The position numbers were made by a program, and so were the translations under genes. A DNA stretch of 8,235 nucleotides from Nitrospinaceae bacterium. GTDB taxonomy: Bacteria > Nitrospinota > Nitrospinia > Nitrospinales > VA-1. Location of the stretch: NCBI GenBank assembly GCA_016763735.1, contig JAESTE010000187.1:1-8235 (forward strand), in the 5' to 3' direction. Below the pieces are notes generated by a model, which worked only from the letters and a program-made list of their open reading frames with translations, was not told the origin of the DNA and searched no databases. Shown here piece after piece: positions 1-5,363 of this stretch. Each line of letters begins with the position of its first letter. The stretch's first letter is position 1.

Positions 1-1
1 T

Positions 2-691
2 GCGGGGAATTACACCTTCACCAGCACGGTTGGCGTCACCACCGTTAACGCTAATACTCAGGGTACCGTAACCTTTAATGGTAATGTCACTGGTGCTCTT
101 GTGATTCAGGATACGGCGACGGTTGCGTTTGCTGCTGATGATAGCATAACAGGGGCGATTACTACAGATGCTGATGGTCAGGGAACGCTGACTTTTGCTA
201 CTGCGACAGCGGCGACCACTCTTGTTAGTGGGAATGTGGGTGTCGCTACAACAGGAGCTTTGTTGGCAACCACGGTTAATACCGGAGCAGGTATAACCTC
301 AACCCTCGGGGGTCAGGTAAATTCAGACACTATCACGGTTGCAGGTACAGGTACACTGGCAATCACGGGAGCGGTTACTGCGACCACGACACTGGATATA
401 ACCGGAGCGGCGACAGTCACTCTGGCTGAGAATTTGACCACAGGTGTTCTTGACTTTAATGCTGTTTCAACGGTCACGGTCGCAGCTAACAAGATAATAA
501 CGGGTAATGTTGATGCTGGCGCAGCCGGTCAAGGTACTTTGACCTTCGCGGCGACAACGACCGACTCCACATTAGTGAGTGGGTCTACCGGAATCGTGTC
601 AAATTCCCTGTTAGCAGTTAATGTAGCCCCCGCAAGCGGTGTTACGGGAACTTTTTACGGGTGCCGTTGCGGCGACCACGGTTACGAATAG
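2..691 (+). CDS. Autotransporter passenger, 5'-truncated fragment upstream of a frameshift
   Basis: The reading frame is open from the first bases of the window, so the true start and signal peptide lie outside it. The product is a low-complexity passenger rich in Thr, Gly, Ala, Val and Asn with no Cys up to the frameshift, as expected for a secreted beta-helix or beta-solenoid passenger exposed on the cell surface. It carries two copies of a repeat core (176-241 and 527-592) of the form G-Q-G-T-L-T-F followed about ten residues later by L-V-S-G. After base 652 the frame reads a short out-of-character tail with two Cys and stops at 691. The repeat theme continues in the frame of the downstream reading frame, so this is the front part of one gene with 639-3092. 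No enzymatic motif is visible. The passenger's function is unknown. Confidence 0.8.
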   Translation, partial: AGNYTFTSTVGVTTVNANTQGTVTFNGNVTGALVIQDTATVAFAADDSITGAITTDADGQGTLTFATATAATTLVSGNVGVATTGALLATTVNTGAGITSTLGGQVNSDTITVAGTGTLAITGAVTATTTLDITGAATVTLAENLTTGVLDFNAVSTVTVAANKIITGNVDAGAAGQGTLTFAATTTDSTLVSGSTGIVSNSLLAVNVAPASGVTGTFYGCRCGDHGYE

Positions 692-1433
692 TGGGGCGGG
701 TACTTTGGCGTATACCGGTGCTATGACAGGTGTGACTAACCTCAGTGGCGGTGGTTCTGTGACCGTTGGGGGTAATCATGGCGGTGTGATCGATAACACG
801 AGTGGCTCTGCAGGTTCGGGTAGTGCGACTATTGCGGCAGGTATAAATGTGACAGGTAATATTGGTGGCACAAACTCTCTCGCCAGCGTTACTTTCTCGG
901 GTGCTTCAACGCAGACTGGTTCTGTCGCAGCGACCACGATCAATGTTGCTGGTGCGGGTACGACGGTAGCTTTCACTAACTTTGATGTTACAGGTGTGCT
1001 GAACTTCAGTGCGGCTGGTACGGCAACAGTTACGGCCGATGAGAAAATTGTGGGTTCGGTAACGACAGCAACAACAAATACAGGTACTCTTACTTTCGCC
1101 ACAACCACAGCAGTAACCACTCTGGTGAGCGGTAATGTCGGTAGCAGTAGTGCTTTGTTGACAGTTGTGAACGCAGGTTCAAATGGTAATGTGGCGACAT
1201 TCGGTGGAGAAGTTAATGCCACAACCATTAATATTACCAATACTGCAGCAGGTGACATCGTTGCCTTCAGCGGTAGCGTCAACGGTACAACTCTTAACTT
1301 TGCTGCTGCAGGTACGATCAATATGGCTGCAAATGCCAGCATAACTGCGGCGACGGTTACTGCAAATGATGGAACGGGTACCTTGAATTTTGCCGGTACC
1401 AGTACTGTTACCGGGTTGGTAGGTGTGATCGGT
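176..1433 (+). repeat. Degenerate protein-level passenger repeats (four cores)
   Basis: Four related cores encode G-[TQ]-G-T-L-[TN]-F ... L-V-[SG]: 176-241, 527-592, 1077-1142 and 1371-1433. Start-to-start spacings are 351, 550 and 294 bases, all multiples of three except the 550-base interval, which contains the frameshift; removing one base gives 549, also a multiple of three. Between cores are secondary motifs such as T-G-[AS]-V-x-A-T-T and [AS]-A-G-T-x-x-[VM]. The repeats look diverged rather than recently expanded. They most likely form rungs of a beta-solenoid. Confidence 0.7.
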
Positions 1434-3092
1434 GCTAACGAGTTGTTGGCAGTCAATGTCAACGGCGGTACGGTAACTTTTAAAAATAATATTGGTGCTC
1501 GAACATTTAATACTGCCGCTGGAGCCACTTTCAAAACCGACGGTGCTATTGCTATAGACTCCAATACGGCATTGACTAATAATGGTACGTGGGACTTGGG
1601 TGGTACTTTGACGTTGACCACGGCAACGCCTGACATTTCCGCGACCGCTTCAACCATTAATTTAGCACCTGTAAGTGCGTATACCGGTGGGGTGGTGATT
1701 TCTAACACTGCGGCCAACATTAATGCGTCAAATACGGTAACTTTGGTGCCTGATGCAAGTTTTACCTCGGGAACCTTGACAGTAGTAGACACAAATGCTG
1801 GTGGTGGTACTGCAAATATTCAGGGTAGTTATGCCGTTACTGGAAACGCTCTGGCTAGTTATGCTGTTACGATAGATGGTAGTAACGATGTTATATTGAC
1901 CGCTACCGCTAATTCTTCATCAGCTATAGCAACCACTCTTGGGGTTTCTGAAGAAGCTGCGAGTGCGGCGAGTAGTGCTTCATCTGCTTTAGCTACTGTT
2001 TCCAGTGCTCAGGATGTGGCAACTCAGGCAGCTTATAACACTGCTATTCAAGCAGGCGGCGCAACCGCAAAGCAAGCGGTGGAGCAGATTCAAGGCTCCC
2101 CAGCTAACTTGTCTGCGGTGGGAAGTGCAGCCGTCTCGGCAACGGGTTCACAGGTAATTGCGGTGGGTACATCTCGTTTGGCATCTCTGCGTAGCGGGTC
2201 TCAATTTGCTTCTTCGCAGGCTTCTGGTTTTGCGGGTGGTGCAGCCGCGAATAATTATGGTATTTGGATGAAACCTTTCGTGAATTTTGGCGACCAGGAT
2301 CAAAGAACAGGCATTGCTGGTTACGAGACTGAGACCTATGGCCTCGCTTTCGGTGGTGATGTCAAGGTGGGTGATGCAAAACGAACCACACTGGGCATAA
2401 GCTTCAGTTATGCTAATACAGATATTGACAGTAAGGGTGCTGGCAGGGCAAGAACCGATATCAACAGCTATCAGGGAACTTTATATGCAGACTACACTTC
2501 TAATAAATGGTATGTCGAGGGTTTAGTAGGGTTTGCTAGAAATCAGATTGATACGAGCAGAAGTATTGCAGCGGGTAACTTAACTGCCGCCGCTGATTAT
2601 GGTTCTAATCAGTTCATGATCAACATTGGTGGTGGTATGCCGATGGAAATAGCAAAAAACCATTTTCTTACACCAAACGCATCTTTTCAATACACCCTGG
2701 TTGAAAATGAAACCTACACCGAAACAGGTGCGGGTGCATTGAACCTGAGAGTTGATCAAGATGAGGTTCATATTGCCATGGGAATCTTCGGTGCGCGTTA
2801 TCATACCCGTACCGAGATGAAAAGCGGAACCTTAACCCCAGAGATTAGAACGGCTGTTACCTATGATTTCGCAGGCGACGAAGGCCAATCTACCAGTACT
2901 TTCAATGGGGGTGGTGCAGCCTTCTCTGTTCAAGGTGCTGATGTCGTCCAGTTGGGTTACACGGCTGGATTAGGTCTCTCGTATGCTCCGCTAGCTGAAC
3001 AAGGGTTGACCATATCAGCAAACTACGATTGGAATCAGAAGACGGACTTTATTGGGCACAGTGCTAACTTTGCTCTCCGCTACGAGTTCTAA
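639..3092 (+). CDS. Autotransporter: rest of passenger, helical linker and C-terminal beta-barrel
   Basis: This frame continues the gene that begins upstream of the window; genuine similarity resumes at about base 654. The apparent start at 639 is a GTG with no ribosome binding site, so it is not a real start. Numbering from it (817 residues): repeat passenger about 6-400, with cores at 147-168 and 245-265; an Ala/Ser-rich, probably helical linker about 425-535 with the R-L-A-S-L-R motif at 513-518; then an autotransporter beta-domain about 540-817 (PF03797-like) of alternating amphipathic strands. The last residues are F-A-L-R-Y-E-F, a typical terminal-Phe signal for BAM-dependent outer-membrane insertion. 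There is no Cys. Barrel motifs T-E-T-G-A (694-698) and L-T-P-E (732-735) recur in the - strand autotransporter of this window. If the frameshift is real, no full-length protein is made without frame correction. Confidence 0.88.
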   Translation: MLRELFTGAVAATTVTNSGAGTLAYTGAMTGVTNLSGGGSVTVGGNHGGVIDNTSGSAGSGSATIAAGINVTGNIGGTNSLASVTFSGASTQTGSVAATTINVAGAGTTVAFTNFDVTGVLNFSAAGTATVTADEKIVGSVTTATTNTGTLTFATTTAVTTLVSGNVGSSSALLTVVNAGSNGNVATFGGEVNATTINITNTAAGDIVAFSGSVNGTTLNFAAAGTINMAANASITAATVTANDGTGTLNFAGTSTVTGLVGVIGANELLAVNVNGGTVTFKNNIGARTFNTAAGATFKTDGAIAIDSNTALTNNGTWDLGGTLTLTTATPDISATASTINLAPVSAYTGGVVISNTAANINASNTVTLVPDASFTSGTLTVVDTNAGGGTANIQGSYAVTGNALASYAVTIDGSNDVILTATANSSSAIATTLGVSEEAASAASSASSALATVSSAQDVATQAAYNTAIQAGGATAKQAVEQIQGSPANLSAVGSAAVSATGSQVIAVGTSRLASLRSGSQFASSQASGFAGGAAANNYGIWMKPFVNFGDQDQRTGIAGYETETYGLAFGGDVKVGDAKRTTLGISFSYANTDIDSKGAGRARTDINSYQGTLYADYTSNKWYVEGLVGFARNQIDTSRSIAAGNLTAAADYGSNQFMINIGGGMPMEIAKNHFLTPNASFQYTLVENETYTETGAGALNLRVDQDEVHIAMGIFGARYHTRTEMKSGTLTPEIRTAVTYDFAGDEGQSTSTFNGGGAAFSVQGADVVQLGYTAGLGLSYAPLAEQGLTISANYDWNQKTDFIGHSANFALRYEF
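652..656 (+). other. Single-base frameshift in a T5 run
   Basis: The passenger reads in one frame up to the T run and in another after it. Removing one T joins ...V-T-G-T-F to T-G-A-V-A-A-T-T-V-T-N, restoring the Thr/Gly/Ala repeat style without interruption. The unshifted frame instead gives a tail with two Cys and a stop at 691, although neither autotransporter here has any Cys elsewhere. It may be a sequencing or assembly error, a real inactivating mutation or, less likely for so short a tract, slippage-based switching. Confidence 0.85.
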
Positions 3093-3118
3093 GTCGTAGG
3101 TTGAATGTTTAAAAAATG

Positions 3119-3154
3119 AAAGCCCCGGTGCATTTTTGCGCTGGGGCTTTTTTT
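3119..3154 (+). terminator. Strong intrinsic terminator after the + strand autotransporter
   Basis: The perfect 8-bp outer stem AAAGCCCC / GGGGCTTT (3119-3126 with 3143-3150) extends inward through G-C, G-T and A-T pairs to a T4 loop, making about 14 pairs. It runs straight into a T tract at 3148-3154. It begins 27 bases after the stop codon. It should separate transcription of the autotransporter from the lipoprotein genes that follow. Confidence 0.92.
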
Positions 3155-3209
3155 GTTTAAAATGGACCCAAGGAACCACCAACATTGGTTTAGTTCAAAC
3201 AATCGACCT

Positions 3210-3215
3210 GGGAGA
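3210..3215 (+). promoter_or_regulatory. Ribosome binding site of the small lipoprotein gene
   Basis: GGGAGA lies five bases upstream of the ATG at 3221. It supports translation of a 55-codon reading frame that could otherwise be dismissed as too short. Confidence 0.7.
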
Positions 3216-3220
3216 ATGAA

Positions 3221-3388
3221 ATGAAAACTAATATTTCACACTGGAGCAGGGCAATTTTAATTTTGGTCTTAATATTGTTATCGTTGGGTTGCGCTGCGGA
3301 TCAACAAAGTGTTGACCAGGAAGGACAAATGGATATAAATAAGGAAGCGTGGGATACTCCCTCAAGACAACATATTCCGGGGAGATAG
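3221..3388 (+). CDS. Small lipoprotein, 55 residues, unknown function
   Basis: ATG to TAG gives 55 residues. The N-terminus is M-K-T-N-I-S-H-W-S-R, followed by a hydrophobic core (about 11-22, mainly Ile, Leu and Val) and a lipobox-like S-L-G-C with the acceptor Cys at 24. Ser rather than Leu at -3 makes the lipobox slightly atypical. The mature part would be only 32 polar residues, starting C-A-A-D-Q-Q and ending I-P-G-R, so it is probably a lipid-anchored envelope peptide. It has a good ribosome binding site, follows a strong terminator by 66 bases, and ends 37 bases before the hydrolase start, so co-transcription with the hydrolase is likely. I do not recognise the family; it does not look like an entericidin. 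It could also be a leader-like or decayed remnant of a longer lipoprotein. The - strand cassette has no counterpart. Confidence 0.65.
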   Translation: MKTNISHWSRAILILVLILLSLGCAADQQSVDQEGQMDINKEAWDTPSRQHIPGR

Positions 3389-3412
3389 TAAAATTACTCA
3401 GAGGATCGAGGT

Positions 3413-3420
3413 TAAGGAGG
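3413..3420 (+). promoter_or_regulatory. Near-perfect Shine-Dalgarno of the + strand hydrolase
   Basis: TAAGGAGG lies five bases before the ATG at 3426. It fixes that start and excludes the overlapping frame that opens at 3349. It is the strongest ribosome binding site in the window. Confidence 0.88.
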
Positions 3421-3425
3421 GTGAA

Positions 3426-4265
3426 ATGGGTAGACGAAATAAGGCCGTTTTTTTGTTTGTTGTTCTTAGTCTTTTCCTCCTCTCATCTTGTGGCGGGTTG
3501 TCCAGTGGCAGAAGTACTGCTAAAAAAATTGCATTGTCAGCAGATCTCAAGCCGATTCTTCTCCGCACATCTACCTTTCGCTTAGCCGGTTTTTATCGGT
3601 TTTCAAAACGCGGAACTCCTTTAACAGTTTATATAGAAGGAGACGGTTTGGCCTGGCTAACACGTTACCGCCCGTCTGCCGATCCTACGCCCAAAAACCC
3701 GATAGCTCTAAGGCTAGCTGCTATAGATAAAAGTGCTAATGTCGTCTATCTGGCAAGGCCCTGCCAGTATGTGAGTTTAAGCGAGGAAAAACTCTGCGGA
3801 GTTCCTTATTGGACGCAAAAACGATTTTCCAAAGAAGTCATTGTAGCGGTCAACGAGGCAATAAATATATTGGCATCGAAGGCCGGGGCGGATCGCATCC
3901 ATTTGGTCGGTTATTCAGGGGGAGGTGCTGTCGCTGCTCTGGCGGCCTCTCGTAGAAAAGATATAGCCAGTCTGAGGACCGTGGCGGGCTATATGGATCA
4001 TGTTTCCCTCAATAGAAAGGTCGGAGTTTCCCCTTTAAAAGGCTCTCTTGATCCCATTAGGGCGGCTCCTTACCTGAAGCTCATCCCCCAGACCCATTAT
4101 ACAGGAGATCAGGACGAACGGATTCCTGGATGGGTGGCGCAAAACTTTAGAAAAGCGGTTGGGAATAATGCTTGCGCCTCAACCCGCAAAGTCAATGCCA
4201 CGCATGAGAAAGGGTGGGAAAGAGTATGGAAAAAGGTATGGTCTGACATACCGACCTGTCGTTGA
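3426..4265 (+). CDS. Lipoprotein alpha/beta hydrolase (serine esterase/lipase-like)
   Basis: The protein has 279 residues. A basic n-region (M-G-R-R-N-K), a hydrophobic core and the lipobox L-S-S-C with acceptor Cys22 predict a lipid-anchored envelope protein. The mature part looks like an alpha/beta hydrolase. It has an early strand with I-E-G-D-G (70-74), a likely oxyanion-region loop, the nucleophile elbow G-Y-S-G-G with Ser164, a probable catalytic Asp230 in G-D-Q-D-E, and His260 in T-H-E-K-G-W. Asp230 is preferred over Asp228 because only 230 is conserved in the paralogue at 4427-5275. Cys113, Cys124, Cys250 and Cys278 also match Cys in that paralogue, suggesting disulfides and an oxidising compartment. 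Family hallmarks shared by the pair include R-P-C-Q-Y-V and P-Y-W-T-x-K-R-F. The substrate is unknown; ester hydrolysis is inferred from the fold. Confidence 0.88.
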   Translation: MGRRNKAVFLFVVLSLFLLSSCGGLSSGRSTAKKIALSADLKPILLRTSTFRLAGFYRFSKRGTPLTVYIEGDGLAWLTRYRPSADPTPKNPIALRLAAIDKSANVVYLARPCQYVSLSEEKLCGVPYWTQKRFSKEVIVAVNEAINILASKAGADRIHLVGYSGGGAVAALAASRRKDIASLRTVAGYMDHVSLNRKVGVSPLKGSLDPIRAAPYLKLIPQTHYTGDQDERIPGWVAQNFRKAVGNNACASTRKVNATHEKGWERVWKKVWSDIPTCR

Positions 4266-4336
4266 TTTTTCCGATTAGTAAACCTGCTTGGATAGACTTT
4301 CAAAAACCCTTATAGCCTCACAAAACCAGCTTTAAA

Positions 4337-4355
4337 CTCCTCAGCAGGAGATTTT
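4337..4355 (+). terminator. Weak candidate terminator for the + strand hydrolase
   Basis: CTCCT (4337-4341) can pair with AGGAG (4346-4350) around a four-base loop, followed by ATTTT. The stem is only five pairs and the T tract is short, so termination here is possible but weak. It lies 71 bases after the stop codon. Confidence 0.3.
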
Positions 4356-4372
4356 CTATATAAATCTACACG

Positions 4373-4398
4373 AAAAAGACTTATTTTATATAAAAGTC
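4373..4398 (-). terminator. Candidate intrinsic terminator for the - strand hydrolase
   Basis: Read on the - strand, GACTT (4398-4394) pairs with AAGTC (4382-4378) and is followed directly by TTTTT (4377-4373). The loop contains most of the perfect 12-base palindrome at 4384-4395 (TTTTATATAAAA). The stem is short and AT-rich, but its position 28 bases past the stop codon and its T tract fit a terminator. Confidence 0.45.
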
Positions 4399-4426
4399 GG
4401 TCATATATTTAGAGTCATGCTGGCTA

Positions 4427-5275
4427 TCAACAGTCGGGAACGGGAGTACGCAGCAGGTCAGGCCAAACTTGCTCCCATCCCTTGGTATGGCTCACGCCTG
4501 ATATGACTTGAATTTTAATGCAAGCGTCTTTGAGGGTTTTGGAGCGAAAACTTTCTGCTACATAACTTCCAATAATTTCATCTCGACTGCCAACGTAGTG
4601 GGTTTGAGGAATGTGTGCGACTTTTTCTGCCACGTCTGCGGCATTCAGCGATCCGTTCAAGGGATCAATTTGATGATGTCGTGTCCATGCCTTATGATCG
4701 AGGTTTCCCGCCAGGGTTCGAATACTTGCAACGTCTGAACGACGAGCAGCTGTCAAAATAGCGACAGCACCGCCGCCTGAAAATCCGATTATCTCCAATT
4801 GGTTTGCTCGGGCTCTTTTTTTTCCAATATCAATCACTGCCGATACACTGTCTATGATCTCGGGTGCAAACCGCTTATGAGTCCAGTAGGGATATTTACA
4901 TTTTGGATTCTTGCTAAAGAAAACGTACTGACAGGGGCGAGCAATGTACATCACATTTTCCCCCACATCTTGTGCGGCTAATTTTAAAGCTACCGGATTT
5001 TTTGGGGATGGGTTTCTAGAAGCTCGTGAGCGGCTCAGCCAGGCTCTGCCATCGCCTTCAAGGTAGATGCGGAGCGGTTTGCCGGGGCTATCAAACCGAT
5101 AGTAGACGCGCAAGACAAATTTTCCCCCTTTGATCTCGGCAGCTTGTAGTCTTCCTAGCTTAGAGATTTTTTCGGCAGTGGCTTCGGGATTATGACTTGC
5201 ACAACCTGATACGGTAAGGCAGAGCAGGGCGAGGTGCGAACTTTTCTTAACCCAGTCATAAAAACTTTTCGACAT
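4427..5275 (-). CDS. Lipoprotein alpha/beta hydrolase, paralogue of the + strand copy
   Basis: The protein has 282 residues, starting at the ATG at 5275 with TGGAG (5290-5286) upstream. The signal peptide ends in T-V-S-G-C with acceptor Cys25, predicting a lipid-anchored envelope protein. The fold features match the + strand copy: L-E-G-D-G (72-76), nucleophile elbow G-F-S-G-G with Ser166, Asp232 in S-R-D-E, and His263 in S-H-T-K-G-W. Cys115, Cys126, Cys252 and Cys282 match the other copy's four conserved Cys. In the ungapped stretch 67-118, 34 of 52 residues are identical to residues 65-116 of the paralogue, so these are true duplicates that have diverged. The gene lies 88 bases downstream of the - strand autotransporter in the same direction and may be co-transcribed with it. 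The most likely activity is as an esterase or lipase in the periplasm or at the outer membrane; the substrate is unknown. Confidence 0.88.
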   Translation of the reverse strand: MSKSFYDWVKKSSHLALLCLTVSGCASHNPEATAEKISKLGRLQAAEIKGGKFVLRVYYRFDSPGKPLRIYLEGDGRAWLSRSRASRNPSPKNPVALKLAAQDVGENVMYIARPCQYVFFSKNPKCKYPYWTHKRFAPEIIDSVSAVIDIGKKRARANQLEIIGFSGGGAVAILTAARRSDVASIRTLAGNLDHKAWTRHHQIDPLNGSLNAADVAEKVAHIPQTHYVGSRDEIIGSYVAESFRSKTLKDACIKIQVISGVSHTKGWEQVWPDLLRTPVPDC

Positions 5276-5363
5276 CTTAACAACACTCCAATAAAAACGG
5301 TCAATACGACCAGAGGCTTATCTTACTATAGGGGTGATAATTTAAAGGAGTGAGTTAAAAAAA
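5276..5363 (-). other. Gap between - strand autotransporter and hydrolase, with weak hairpin
   Basis: Read on the - strand, GGTC (5311-5308) can pair with GACC (5302-5299), followed after one base by TTTTT (5297-5293). The four-pair stem makes at best a leaky terminator or attenuator just before the hydrolase ribosome binding site (5290-5286). No small lipoprotein frame is present, unlike the + strand cassette. No convincing promoter was seen; a TATAGT at 5330-5325 has no good -35 partner. Confidence 0.4.

Larger units (their letters stand above)
4266..4426. other. AT-rich convergent spacer between the two hydrolase genes
   Basis: This 161-base gap separates two tail-to-tail genes. It holds two candidate hairpins (listed separately) and two copies of TATATAAA, at 4357-4364 and 4387-4394, 30 bases apart and each preceded by ATTTT. 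I see no gene in it. It is the centre of the mirror-image arrangement of the window. Confidence 0.7.

Noticed and set aside
639..641. GTG at 639 as a genuine start of a separate autotransporter
   Set aside because: It has no Shine-Dalgarno and no signal peptide, and it lies within the passenger. Its first few residues are out-of-frame reading before the repeat pattern resumes at 654.
176..1433. Possible CRISPR or DNA-level tandem array
   Set aside because: The repeats are conserved only at protein level, with irregular spacing and no constant-length spacers.
776..1792. Long - strand open frame (338 codons) across the + strand passenger
   Set aside because: It is antisense to repetitive Thr/Ala/Val codons, whose complement rarely gives stops. 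It is a monotonous Val/Ala/Pro sequence with no ribosome binding site or domain.
3155..3209. Possible promoter and small inverted repeats before the small lipoprotein
   Set aside because: Short ACCAA/TTGGT and GTTT/AAAC pairings exist, but no recognisable -35/-10 pair could be supported.
3349..3585. 78-codon + strand frame overlapping the small lipoprotein and the hydrolase
   Set aside because: It overlaps two better-supported genes in another frame and has no ribosome binding site. The strong Shine-Dalgarno at 3413-3420 serves the ATG at 3426.
4508..4981. Short + strand frames within the - strand hydrolase
   Set aside because: They are antisense to a gene with a lipobox, a catalytic triad and a paralogue; no ribosome binding sites.
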